DNA from: Polysphondylium violaceum
Lineage: Eukaryota > Evosea > Eumycetozoa > Dictyosteliales > Dictyosteliaceae
Direction: 5' to 3'
Assembly (NCBI GenBank): GCA_000277445.1
Contig: AJWJ01000063.1
Coordinates: 1-64,000 of the forward strand
DNA: 64,000 nucleotides
The position numbers and the translations under genes are program-made. Below are positions 36,481 through 49,000 of the stretch, in pieces. The notes beneath the pieces were generated by a model. The model saw only the letters and a program-made list of their open reading frames with translations. It did not search any database and was not told the DNA's origin. Numbering within the stretch: position 1 is the stretch's first letter; each line of letters begins with the position of its first letter.

Positions 36481-38963
36481 TTAAGAGACGCTTGATTTGG
36501 GTGAGAGAGTGGCAGTGACCATGTGTTTGGACGGAATAAAGAGATTCTTTTTATACATATTGTAGATTGTCAGCAAGAGCAGAGTTAGGTACACCAGATT
36601 GCTCAACGGCACAATAATGTAGATCACATATTTAGTGGACACGGCAGTATTGAAGTGATAGTAAAAGGTCACGGCCGTGCCAAACGATACAATTGGGAAA
36701 CAAAATCCCCACCAGGTGAGATTGAAATCTCTGTAGACCATTTGTTTTCGATGTTTTTGTACGATTAAACACCACAGACATATCACAATGACAAGGTTGA
36801 CAAAGATTAGAGTATATCCTGCGTATCCCATTTTGGAAATGCGGCCTTGGATGGTACATATGCCCGCAAAAAAGAGCGAAGGATATCCGATGAGAATGGT
36901 TTGTGCTGGGATTTGGGGAATAGTTGGTAAACCAAAATGTTTGTAGGATATGAGTAAAACAATTTCTGCAATCACACAATACACTGTTCCCACACCTAGA
37001 CAAATCCATGCGATGGCCGTGTATCCAATGGTTTTGGCCGTGGTGGCAGCGAGGATAAACACTGCACCAGAGAAAATATAGGTTGGCGAAATGCCCAACA
37101 TGAATCTTTTACGAATTCTGAAATAGAGGTTAATATACACCAAGGAAAAAGCAATAAATTGGAATACTGCCGCCATCCAAAACATCACTTTGGCCAGGGG
37201 AACGGCTAATTGGCTCGCCAATACAGAGAGTTGGAATAGAGACATAGCAATACAAGTGGCCACTGTTACTTGTGTACCATTTTTAATACCGTTGATAAAA
37301 GTTTTATAGTCACTAAGATAAGAGTAACAAATGCCAATGAATGCAAGAATCCAAAAACCTGCAGCTATACTAGCAATAATCTTGTGGATTAGTTTTGGTA
37401 CATTTAAAGCCTTATCGATATTATTCCATTGTATGGCCAATGCAGAAGTTGATAATACAACTAAAAAGATAACCACAGGAATAAAGTTTGCCCACTTTAA
37501 TTTTGACATATCAAGTTCAACAGATTTAAAATCACAATCTACTAAGTTACAATCATCTGTCGGGATATCATCGAATCCAAAATACCCTGTCATATGGTTC
37601 TGACCAAAATGCTCGGCATCACAATGTTGATGATCACCAATGTTATCAGATTTTTCAATATTTAAAATTGTATGATCTTTGTTATTAAACTGACCTTCAC
37701 CATCTACGTTTGGATCACTTATACTTTGTTTATTTGTATTTTCCCCAATATTGATTGGAATCGTTAATGAATTTGAATCTATAGAATCGGAAACTGATGA
37801 AAATGAATTTGAATAATGTAAATCTGAGCTACTCTGGCTATTCCTCAAAGAACTTTCACTGACTGTATCATTTCTTGCAATTTCAAACCTATGAGCCAAT
37901 GGATTGTCATTTACATTATTTTTCAATTCAATTGGAGTTTGGGGAAGATCAAAAGAATCTGTAGATTTAAATACTTCGTGATTTTCAATTTGTTGTTGTT
38001 GTAGTGGATGTTCTAGACATTGTCGTGGTGTAGATTTAACAGATTCTAAAAAATGATTTTCTTGATTATTTAATATAGGTAAGGATTTGGCTAATTGTTG
38101 ACACTGATTTTGGAATTGATTATGTAAATCTTGAAAGGAGGTTGATTTTTCCAAAAGAGATGGTTCCTTTGAACTTTGAAGTGATAACAATTCTTTTGCC
38201 TGTGGGTCATAGTCTAAATTTAATAATCTACTTGATTTTAATACATGGGAATTGGGAAACAGATTTAATAGAGTTTGATTTATATTTGGTGTTGTTTTAT
38301 ACTTTGAAAGTTGTAATTTTAAATGTTCTAGATAAAAATCTTTACTCAATGTTAATTTTTCATCTAAAAGGTCATAACAAGTACTATCATCTCGGAATTT
38401 TAAAGAATTGATAGGAAATTTCTTTTCCAAATCATCGAAACTATTTCTAATTTTCATGGAATTTAATTTTTTTGCAGTAGATATAATTTGTAAATCACAT
38501 ATTCCCTGTGCCAAATTCACTGCTTCTTGTCTATTGATTCTATTATTTTTACTTAACATCAACCATTCGATGAATTCATATCCTAAGATATCATATCTTA
38601 CAATTAGTAAATTTAAAATTTAGTATTTTATTACATAGATCACTTACCATAAAAAAACTTTTTCTTTTTTCCATCTTCATGTTGATAATTTGATTTTAGA
38701 CGGTGTTTTTTGGGTATAGATGTTTTAATTAATTGAAATAAGTCTACAATTAATTTAAATTGAAAATCATGTATTTCCAAAGTAGTAAGAGAAATTATAT
38801 TTAAATTTGAACTAGTACTGCTGGTACTACGAGTGCTAAGACTTGAATTGTTTAAATTACTTGAACTATTGGAGGTATTTAATGAACTTGATCTATTTTG
38901 TTCTTTTCCAATACTCTTGACAAACTCTCGTATTCTCTTTCCATTGCTATCTCTCTCGTTCAT
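36481..38963 (-). CDS. DEP-domain protein fused to a TDT/SLAC1-like ten-helix transporter
   Basis: Exons 38963-38648 and 38582-36481 give 805 residues. The intron splits a DEP domain (about residues 65-150). Splicing creates KKKKFFYGYEFIEWLMLSK, followed by NRQEAVNLAQGICDLQII, the classical DEP pattern. A ~300-residue Ser/Asn/Gln-rich linker leads to ten predicted membrane helices. Helix 1 begins LKWANFIPVVIFLVVLS, helix 7 is near IGYPSLFFAGI, and helix 9 contains LTWWGFCFPIVSFGTAV. This matches the tellurite-resistance/dicarboxylate transporter family, which includes plant SLAC1 anion channels, TehA, Mae1 and Ssu1. DEP domains bind membranes or GPCR/G-protein partners, so signal-regulated anion or organic-acid transport at a membrane is a reasonable inference. 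Confidence 0.85.
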
Positions 38964-39380
38964 TTTCGACAATAAAAAAACAATGGTGTCAATATTATAT
39001 TAGAGACATATTTAAAATTTTATATCCAAAAATAAATATATCCATTTTAAATATAAATACAACTTAACATTTATCGAAATATAAATAAAAATTTCACACT
39101 TTTTGAGAGATTTCACACCACACGCAAAAAAAGTTTGAGGGGGGATGAGGAATAAAACAAATTTCAACACTAATTTGACAATGAAAAGTGGTGGTGGTGG
39201 TGTCTGTTGCCAACATATATTTAGTAATAATTAAATTTCAATCTTAATTCACACACATTTCAAACTTTTTCACATATATCTTGAAATTAAAATCTTGATG
39301 ATGATGGTTATTTAAAAATTATAGAATTCATTGTAATTATTTGTGAGAGTCTGTATTTACATTTTTAATGGTTGTCATTC

Positions 39381-40530
39381 TTATTTTTGGAATGAAATAA
39401 CATATCTGAATTTAGCTTGTGAAATATTCTTGAGACGGTCGGCAGCTTCTTCAAGTGAGACTGGTTGGACCATTGGTTTGACACAATTGTGTTTGGCAAA
39501 ATTAAAAGTATCTTCAGTATCACGGCTATCACCACTAGCCCAACCGATAATGGATTTCTTTTGGCCCAAGAGCTCAATACCGTCGACGGAGAATGGCTCT
39601 GTAACGGCGGCTAATAAAACCAATTTACCATTGATGCCAAGGGATTTGACCATGGTTGGGATGATGTTTCCGTTGGGGGCGGTAACGAGAATACATTTGA
39701 CATCAAGTTTTTGGCACTCGGCAACCCAGCTTTGATTAGACATATCAAAGTAATAGCTTGCGCCCAATTCTCTAGCCAATGCCTCTTTGCTTGATCCACT
39801 GGAAAGTGCGGCGACTTGGTATCCCATTTTCTTTACAAATTGAATGGCCAAATGACCAAGACCACCAAGACCTTGGACACCAACAACGCTTCCCGATTTA
39901 ATATTTTGATTTCTAAATGAGTTGTATACAGTGACACCAGCACACAAGAGTGGACTAGAAGCAATTGGATCCATTCCACTAGGAATTTTTACAATGGCAT
40001 CAGCTGGTGCAACACAATATTCAGCATAACCACCATCATAATTAAGACCACAAACTAATGATTCCTTACAAAGGATCCATTCATTTTGAAGACAAGATGT
40101 GCATTTACCACAATGGTTACCACCAAACCTATATGATTTTTAGTTGATATTAAGCTTTAATATCCAATTATCATATATTACTTACCATCCAACACCAACT
40201 TCTTGTCCTTTAACTAATCCTGTAACACCTTCACCAATTTCGTCAACCACACCAAGTACTTCATGACCTCTATAATATGAAAACTATTAATATCACATGA
40301 TCACTCTCGTTGCTCATATTATTTTAACTATTAATTTATAAATTAAATACATACGGAATACGAGGGAGTTGAGTTCCCATAGCTCCATAGAGTGTAATGT
40401 TATCAGAGTGGCAAATACCACAACTAATAACCTTGATTCTGACTTGACCTTTACCAGTGGTTGGAATTGGTACTTGAACAATCTCTACCACACCAGGTGA
40501 GGTAACTTTAGCAGCTTTCATTGTAGACAT
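39381..40530 (-). CDS. Zinc-dependent alcohol dehydrogenase, AdhP/CAD type
   Basis: Exons 40530-40355, 40269-40186 and 40128-39381 give 335 residues. It is a compact medium-chain alcohol dehydrogenase. Catalytic-zinc ligands are in SCGICHSDN, GHEVLGVVDE (from the 84-nt middle exon) and LLCAGVTVYN. The structural-zinc motif is CGKCTSCLQNEWILC, and the NAD(P) motif is VQGLGGLGHLAIQF. After the nucleotide fold, ALSSGSSKEALAREL places Ser residues at the position that often accepts the NADP+ phosphate, so NADPH is plausible. The pattern resembles bacterial/fungal AdhP and cinnamyl-alcohol-dehydrogenase-like reductases. The substrate is unknown. Both introns are AT-rich and about 60-85 bp. Confidence 0.92.
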
Positions 40531-40761
40531 ATGTATATGTATATATGCGTATATAAACTAATAAATGATAAGAGGATAATCGAAATTATATTGTGAACAA
40601 AATTTTGTAAATTCAAATCCCACCCCCCTCAATTTATATTTTTTTTTTTGTACAAGACATTTTTATAATTTCTCACCCACCCTCATTCCCCGATATGCAA
40701 ATTAAATTGCGCAAAAAAATTTCATTCTTTTCTTCTTTTTGATTTTTCAGACACCAAAACA

Positions 40762-40938
40762 TTATTTGGAAGGGCTTAGCTGGTATTGACACCAATTTAG
40801 AGATAATCTAGAACCAGCACCTAAATAATTACCAAGAGATTTATAGACTTTAGACTCGATCGATAAATACCCGAGTGACTTTAGAAAATAAAGCGTCCTC
40901 GATTGCTCTGTATCATAGTCCAACCTATAACATCCCAT
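40762..40938 (-). CDS. Short 58-codon frame, possibly part of decayed gene
   Basis: ATG to TAA encodes MGCYRLDYDTEQSRTLYF... ending WCQYQLSPSK. Composition is balanced and GC content is higher than in surrounding intergenic DNA, so it looks like true or recently true coding sequence. It does not match any family I know. It lies in the same orientation as the broken coding sequence at 41054-41480, so it may be the last piece of the same gene rather than an independent one. Confidence 0.4.
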   Translation of the reverse strand: MGCYRLDYDTEQSRTLYFLKSLGYLSIESKVYKSLGNYLGAGSRLSLNWCQYQLSPSK

Positions 40939-41053
40939 ATGTTATTTTTAATTGAATAAATTCGATATCGGGGGACCTTCCTTCCATTGAACTATCTCTA
41001 TCGATGAGAATTAGAGTTTGTTAATATTTCTAAATTTGCAGTTGGGTACACTA

Positions 41054-41480
41054 TTAATAATACACATTCGCGAAAAGTAGTTTAAAATTATTGTTGCAAG
41101 CTATTAATTGTTTTTTATTGTATAAATTCTGCTCTACTATTATAAAATTCTTTTTAAATTGATCTTTTAGTTTTTTAACACATTCTTGATTAGGATGGAT
41201 ACCTCTATGATCGTAATAAATGTCGAGATCGACAAACGAATTTATTTTAGGTGGACCGTTTGTAAACCAACAATATGTTATATGTACATTTGAAGGGAGT
41301 TGATTAGAGATAATGGAAATTTTATCACTTGAGGCTATTGGTCTTTGGCTCCATAGGTAGAAATTCCATAGAGAACTTGAAACATTGGATTATCTCCTAA
41401 TAAAAGATCATTAGTTATCTCAATTTCTTCAAATTCCTATTGGGGGAAATTCCTTTGAGGAACGATACAAGTTCTGGACA
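41054..41480 (-). pseudogene. Decayed protein-coding gene remnant
   Basis: Two overlapping minus-strand frames are protein-like. One, about 41303-41440, reads ...EEIEITNDLLLGDNPMFQV. The other, 41389-41054, is open for 111 codons without a Met and reads ...ISIISNQLPSNVHITYCWF... through FVDLDIYYDHRGIHPNQ. The frame appears to change around 41310-41330, and stop codons lie upstream, so this looks like a host gene that has lost its reading frame. The style resembles repetitive dictyostelid-specific leucine-rich/F-box-like families, but I cannot name the family. The remainder of 40531-41987 shows no gene besides the 58-codon frame, and its right end is the POLD2 promoter. Confidence 0.55.
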
Positions 41481-41987
41481 GAATTTACTTAATCATTAAA
41501 AAAAATAAGTTTTTAAAATTTTTATCACCCAGTCCTACTAAGATATGAATACTAAATTAAAAAAATCCAATTGCATGTAATAGGAAGGATTGCTGCTTAA
41601 GTATCTGTCTATCAGTTTTTACCAAAGTTATAAAAGCTTAAACAATTGTCACAGACAGCCGTTGACACGGAATGGGTTGGTAAATAGTATTATTAAAAAC
41701 AAAAATATAAATCCTTATTGGTGAATAAAATATTATATGTCTTAATTTTATTGATCTAATATTCTTCAATTCAGTGTGTGAATAGAGGAGTTATAGATCT
41801 ATAAATAATCAGCCATATTAAATGTGGGTATATTTAGCAGGCAAGTTTTTTGAAGAAAATTTGAATTTTGAAATTTGCGCCTTTTTTTTTTTTATTTTTC
41901 ATTCTCAATTTCAAACGTTTTGATTATAACTAGGGATCCATATTGTATGCAATCATCTGCTTGTTAATAATAATAATAATATAAAAG

Positions 41988-43728
41988 ATGATAAAGAATA
42001 ACGATAATGATAAAAACTATACATTTGATGATAATGAGTCATTACAAGATTTATTTAAAACTATATCAAGGATTGAAAGAGATGAAGTAAACTATATTGA
42101 CAACGATGGCAATGATCAAGATGATTTGGAAATGATGGTAGAAAAAGAATATCAAACACTAAAGAGAGTTCAAGTGCCCTATACATTCCACAAAAATAGA
42201 TTTATTGATCAACCAAAAACAAACAACACTATCGTGGCATCAAGTCTGCAATACAACACTGTCTATGCAAGTAGATTAGAAAAACTTAGACCCATTCTAT
42301 TGCAACAAGTTGAACAGAAATACAGTGAGATTACTATACAAAAGATATTGCATTTAAAACCAAACGATGAATGTGTAATGATTGGCACTCTTTATAAAGA
42401 AATGGATTTAAAACAAAATATATTAAAACAATATGCCCAAGATGTAAGTTTATATTGTATCAATGATATATAGAAATGATATTAATGTATTTATTTATAT
42501 GTCTGTAGAGAGCTATTTTACCACCACCAGCACAGAGAGATTCGTTTATAGGCGAAGGTGATAAATTATTTTTTGAAGATGAAACTGGTAGAGTTAAGCT
42601 TATTGCAGATAAACAAGTGGTTGATTCTTTATTGACAGGTATGAATGTAGCAATCAAAGGTAAAGGATTACTCGGTGCTGAATTTGAAATTGAAGAGGTT
42701 TTCTATCCAGGTTTACCACCTCAACCCCATAGTAAGGATTTGGAAAATCTTGAAGATGATGTATATGTTTGTTTAGTTTCAGGTTTATCAATAGGTGATC
42801 CCAACAACACTCTTCAATTAAATATGTTGGTCGACTATATATCTGGTAATTTAGGTACTTCAAAAGTATGTTTATTATCAATAATAATTGGTGGTTATTT
42901 AATGAAGAATATTAATATTAATATCTACTATCACTAATAGGATCAAAAGTTTATCTCTAGAATATCAAGATTAATCATTGCAGGTAATTCTATATTTAAA
43001 GAAGAACAAAGTCATCAAAGTTTTATGAAATATCTCAGTAAGCAAGAAATCAATTCAAAGAAGCAAAAGATGGCAATACCAATCAAGGAATTTGATTCAA
43101 TTCTATCAGAGTTGGCCAAAAGTATACCAATCGACATTATACCAGGTCCCAATGATCCCACCAATTCCTCCCTTCCTCAATTACCATTAAATTATTGTTT
43201 ATTTCCCTTTTCAGTTCAAAATACAAATACAAACCCTACTTCAAATCCATATGAATCTCAAATTGGTGGTAGACTATTTTTAGGTACCGCTGGTCAAAAT
43301 ATAGATAATGCTTCAAGATACATGATCATTGATTCAAAGATGGATTTGACTGAAAAAACTTTAAATTGGAGACATTTGGCTCCAACTGCTCCTGATACTT
43401 TATGTTTGTATTATTTAATCTAATACAATTATATATCATATATACTAATATATATTTATTTAAATATAATAATATAGCATGTAGTGCAGTTGATCACGAT
43501 CCATTTGTTATTGAACAATGTCCTCATGTCTATTTTATTGGAAATCAAGAGAAATATCAAACTAAAATGATTAGAGGACCAAATGACCAAATTATTAGAA
43601 TTGTTTTATTACCAAAGTTTTCAGAATCAAACACTATAGTTTTGGTTAATCTTAAAACACTTGATACTTTTCCAATTGAATTTAACTGTACTACTTTTTT
43701 CCCACAATCACCTTGTTCATCGAGCTAA
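41988..43728 (+). CDS. pold2: DNA polymerase delta small subunit (POLD2)
   Basis: Exons 41988-42443, 42509-42865, 42941-43403 and 43478-43728 give 508 residues. POLD2 is the structural B-subunit that links the polymerase delta catalytic subunit to PCNA-binding partners in the nucleus. Conserved parts are the N-terminal VQVPYTFHKNRFI, the OB-fold (DKLFFEDETGRVKLI), and the inactive calcineurin-like phosphatase fold (IPIDIIPGPNDPTNSSLPQ, which keeps GPND). The signature WRHLAPTAPDTL is interrupted by intron 3. HVYFIGNQEKYQTK and VVL/VLLPKFSES-type strands close the protein. An acidic Asn/Asp-rich N-terminal extension accounts for extra length over the animal protein. Introns are 65-75 bp and all preserve frame. 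Confidence 0.95.
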
Positions 43729-43979
43729 AAATAAAATTACGCCGACCATTATTTAATACAAAACACACAATACTCAAAACTTTTTTTTTTTTCATTTCCA
43801 TAAAAATAATACTGATAATAATACCGATCTGAATTTCATATTTGGATTTCATATATATTATATTTATCACAAGAGTCTTTTTATTTGAAAAAAAAAAAGA
43901 AAAAAAATAGGATTTATGAAAATTCATATTTTGCTATTTTTTTTTATTTTTATTTATTTATTTAGCATACAATACCAAA

Positions 43980-45461
43980 ATGGACATACATACAGCATTA
44001 GAATCAAAGATAAAAGAACTTGAGATTACATCAGCTCAAAAGAAAAAAATCAATAAAACTTTAAATGATTTCAAAGCACAATTAGATTCAATGTCTGAAG
44101 AGGAAAGATATAAAACTTTATTTTCAAAATATTCAGATTTAGTATGTGTGTGTGTGTGTGTGTGTACTACCTATAAAAACGATACTAACCTTTATCAATT
44201 ATATAGCATACATCGTCAACTTCACTAACGAATCAAGTAGATTCATTAAAAACAGAGAATGAAAATTGTAATTATATAAAATTAAACAAATCTATTTTTA
44301 AACAACAGTTTTATTGACTTTTTTATCTCTATAATCTTAGTAAATACAGAATTAACAAAAACAAAGTTGGTTAAATCTAAATTAGAATCTATTGCTAGAG
44401 AATTACAAAAAAGAAATGGTGAAATAGTTGTAAGTGTTTATAAACTACCTAGTAAATTATTTTATAAAGCGCAAAGAGATGTTTATTAAACATTATTACT
44501 CTTATTGCTATATTTAGGAAGAGGGCAAAAAGATGACTGAAGCAGAGGAATTCAAACGTACACAACTATCAAATAAATTTCAAGATTCTTTTAAAGATAT
44601 ATCAAGTAAAATAGAAGAATATAACTCTCAAAGAGAACAACAATCTGAACACATTCACTTGTAAATATATAAACTTTTATACAGGAGATGGTATAGGTAT
44701 AGATAGAGTGCTAACTTTGAATGATTTAAAACACAGATTACAAACTCAATTAGAAACCTACACTCTTAGAGAAAAACAATTTGAAAAAATACTTAAAGCT
44801 AAAGAGTTGGAGACACAATTGTTTCAAGTTAAATTTAAAGAGATTATTGAAAACTCCTTAAAAGATCAAATGAAAATCAAAGCCTATCAAGAAACCATTG
44901 AAAAGTTGATTAAAAATGAAGTAGATCTCAAATCTTCAAATTCAGACTATCAACAAAGCTATCAAAAACTTCAAGAAATGATTGGAAAATATACCGAAAT
45001 TGTTTCTGGTTTTAAAGTTGATATGGAAAAGGTATTTATCTATTATATATTAAGGATCAATAATACTATTATTATAATTATTATTAACACTCCTCTTATT
45101 CATCTAGATGGGAAAAATCAATACAACTCTTAGCCAAGATAATAAAAGTTTAAAGACCAAAATAGAAAAGAGTGACAAAGCTCTTGTCGAATTATTCCAC
45201 GAAAAAACTTTACTTTTAACAAAAGTAGAAACACAAACTAAACAAATTGAAACTTTAAAGGGTTTATGTCAAACTTTAACTAGTGATAGAAAAGAATTAC
45301 AACTCAAGCTTGAAACATATCAAAAAGATGAACAAAAGGAAGAAGATAAAACATCAATAGATGAAAACGAAAATAATAATAATAATAATAAGAGTACTAA
45401 TGATAATGATACAAATAAAGAAGATTTTTCCAAGCAAAGTACTCTCTTGGAAATTGATTAA
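43980..45461 (+). CDS. Taxilin-family coiled-coil protein
   Basis: Six exons (43980-44141, 44207-44267, 44341-44429, 44518-44660, 44707-45031, 45108-45461) give 377 residues. Taxilins are long coiled coils that bind syntaxins and nascent-chain factors in vesicle traffic. The diagnostic LESIARELQKRNGEI is formed by exon 3. FQDSFKDISSKIEEYNSQRE and the LETYTLREKQFEKIL, FKEIIENSLKDQ and LLTKVETQTKQIETLKGLC segments follow in family order. The C-terminal tail is acidic and Asn-rich. Intron 1 carries a (TG)n microsatellite (44145-44165) directly after the donor. Intron 4 (44661-44706) is only 46 bp, the shortest in the window; other acceptors there would introduce in-frame stops. The stop is 94 bp from the convergent CHD gene. 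Confidence 0.92.
44145..44165 (+). repeat. (TG)n microsatellite in taxilin intron 1
   Basis: About ten TG units immediately downstream of the GTATGT donor site. Intronic, probably length-variable. Confidence 0.95.
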
Positions 45462-45555
45462 CTTCTTTTTCATTGTACTTTGTTTTGATCTTTATAACAT
45501 ATCCTATTTCTTTTTTAAAGTAACACAATTATTATATCTATCTATTAATTAATTA

Positions 45556-45972
45556 TTATTTATTAGACCAACGTTGTTGTTGCGATTGTTGTTGATAATG
45601 ATTTGGTTTGTTTGCAAACAAAGGATTAAACTCGTCATTAATTGTATTTGGTAATATTCTATTGGCCATATGAGGAGACATGTTGAAAGAAGGTTCAAAA
45701 TTATTAATAGATGGAAGAGATGGTCGATTATTATTTCCACTAAATAAACTATTTGGTCTACTACTATCAAGGGTTGAGTTTGGGAAATTGATAGGTGGAA
45801 GGACGGGCTTTTGTTCAATAAAATGTGAAGGTTTAATTTGTCCATTTAATTGAGCTGCAAGATTTGGAAGAATTTGATTATTATTATTGTTATTGTTATT
45901 TACATCATTTTTAAGATAATGATTGTTATTAAAATTATTATTGTTAAAATTATTATTATTGTTATTATTATA

Positions 45973-46041
<69 letters not shown>

Positions 46042-49000
46042 GCTATTGTTGTTATTATTATTGTTATAGTTATTTGAATTATTTACAAGAGGTGTAGATG
46101 ATTTAGAATCATGGTGTCCTTTAAAATAATTAATAGGATTGATGATACTATCATCATTGGGATGGAAATCATCGTCACTATAATCCATTTCATCAGAATT
46201 GGTTGTGGTTGTAGGTAATTTAGAAGCTGATTTTGAACTCTTTGGCTTTGATTTTAAACGTTTAAGATCATTTGGTCCAACTTCATCATCACTCTCATCC
46301 GAATCATACAAATTGAATGTATTCTTATTACTATTGTTATCAAGAATATCATTTAAAGAAGGTTTCTTGTTTAATGATTGTTGTTGTTGTTGTAGTTTTT
46401 GTTGAGGTGGAACATAAAATTCAAATATGGTCTTTTGTTGTTTGGAGGATTTGTCATTTTTACTAGTATTATTTGAATCTTCATAAATATTTGTTACAAA
46501 ACTAGAAGATGAGGAGGCTATCTTTGTACCTGGGAAAAAGTGTGTTTGGTTTGTTGTTGAAGATGATGACGATGATAATGCTTTTCTACCTCTCTGAGAA
46601 ACATTTGAGGATGATGAAGATAATGATGATGTTGTGGATGTTGTAGATGGAGTTGATGATGAGGAGGATGAAGAAAATAAAGGTTTTTCAGGAGTGATAA
46701 CAAAATCTACACAATATTCAATTCTTTTAATGATGTTTTTGTCTTTGGGGAATTGAATAAAGTCGACAATGGTTTCATTTCTCTTTCTCTTTTTCTCTGC
46801 TGCTTCAGTGGTTGCTGATGATGTTGCTGTGTTGCTATCAGCACCTGAATCATTCTTTTCCTTGTTTTCAGATTCCTTTTTCATTGCAAGATAGATGGGA
46901 TAGAAATCCAAAGAAGGATCGGCACAAATATCCTCATATTGAGAATGACCATGTTTGGCAATACCTCTAAGAAGACTGAGATCATGAGTACCAGATATCC
47001 ACCAAGTGGGGAAATTAGAAGGTTGAGGAATGTTCTTTAAAATTGATTCAACCTTTGGATTCTTGAGTACAATGTTTCTCAGCCTGTTGAAAAAGAAGAT
47101 TCTATTAACAACTCTTTTGCATTGGACAATAGACAATTCACCACCAGCAGCATCTTTATCTTTACTTTCTTTGTCTTCTTTATCATCATCATCGCCTACA
47201 CCATTGATACCAGAAGTAGACGAGCTTAATCCTGAAGTTGATAAAGACAATGAAGAAGTACCCTTTTTATCATCTTTAATTGATTGTTCACATTTTGTCA
47301 ATAGTTCCAAATAGTATCTTTCAATCAATTCAGATGATTTCTTTTTAAGTGAAGCTTTATCTTTAATCTGATCCCAGTTGTATTCGTTGGGAGGATCTTC
47401 ATGTACACCATAGATGGTTATACAACGATAGAAATCACTCTTTTCACGTTTTGTCCATTCAACTTTTGGTTCTTGGCGTCTTTTGATTTTCTCTTCTTGT
47501 TTCTTTTCCTTTTCTCTTTGTTTGTTGACGTTTTTAGAGTTCTTTTCCAATTGCTTTTTATAAGCCTCCATGGTTCTTAATAATCTCTTTACACGATGAG
47601 AAAGTACTTTTGAAGATGGCCATAATTTAACTTCTTTTTGTTCTGATTGTTTTTGATCATCTTTATCTTGATCTTGATCTTTATCTTTGGTGGTGGTGGA
47701 AGAATCATCTTGATCCATTTCATCAGAAATAACCTTCCATTTAAATCTTGAAAAAGATAAAGTACCATCATTTCTAATTAATTCATATTCACCAAAACCA
47801 TGTTTATAGGTACCAATCAAAAGATCATTGTCCTCTTGAGATTTCCACCATGGGAATGGTGAGTCTGTAAGACTACCAATACATTCAGAGATTGAGGTAT
47901 ATCCAATCTTTAAAACTTGACTAACCAAAGCCATATTTTGTAACTTTCTAACAATCTTTTTGACATTTCTATTTAAATAATCATTGAAATGATTGTCATT
48001 TAAAGTATAGTGATTTAAAAATGGATTATCTTTTTGATCATCGTCATCCTCTTCCTCTTCTTCATTTTGACTCTCTTCATCTTGAACTTTTACTTGTGTA
48101 TTTGAATCAATGTCTGTTTGATTGTTAATGGATTCTTGATCTTTGATTTCAACATTTACAGTTGTAGTAGTATCTTTCATTTCAGCGTCTTTAATATTAC
48201 TAGAACTAGTAGATGGACTATTTACAATAGGTGTGGGAGTATTTGAACAAGAGGAACTAGTAGTGTTATCATTTTCTACTTTTTCTTCTTTTTCTTCCTT
48301 TACACTAGAGGATTCATTGGAACAAGTAGAAGAATCAATTACTTCTTTCTTTTCGCCGGAAACAACAACGGAATCTTTCATCTCTTGATCTTTTAAAACT
48401 TGGGTTTCACTTGATTCTGGAGTTGGAGTTGGAGAAGTAGTAGTTGGAGTTGTAGTAGCAGTGGTTGTTGTTGAATCTTTATCAACAACAACAAAAGAAT
48501 CTTCAGAGGTAGCACTATTGTCAGTATTTGATTTTCTTTCCTCTTCTTCTTGTTTCTTTCTTTCTTCTTCTTCTTTTTCTTCTTTTTCTCTTTGCTTTTC
48601 CATGTAATAGCTAATGATTGAAGGCTCCATAGAGGGAACAACGGCGTCAAAATGAGAGGGTAAAGCAGTGGTTTCAGAATCCTTGTTGTCAATTTCTAAC
48701 ACCTTTGTCAAGAAAGCAAGACCAAATTGTTTAATTTGTTTAATTGGGAATCTCTTGAGATTGGCTACAATTCTAATCAACTCCCATCTACCACTACCAA
48801 GGGCCAACATGGCCGCCTTTAATCTATTTCTTTCACTAATGGACCATCCTTTTTCTTTTGGACCAGATGAACCACTGTTGTTTGTATTAGTATTGGTTTG
48901 TTGATCATCTTCATCGTCATCTTCAAAGTCTGATTGTTCAGAATCTGAACTATTATCTTCACCAATAAATTTACCAGTACCAAATCTTTGTACATTCTTT

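Noticed and set aside
43691-43927. 78-codon minus-strand frame after POLD2
   Set aside because: Mostly Lys/Phe/Ile from A/T tracts between two plus-strand genes; no protein-like features.
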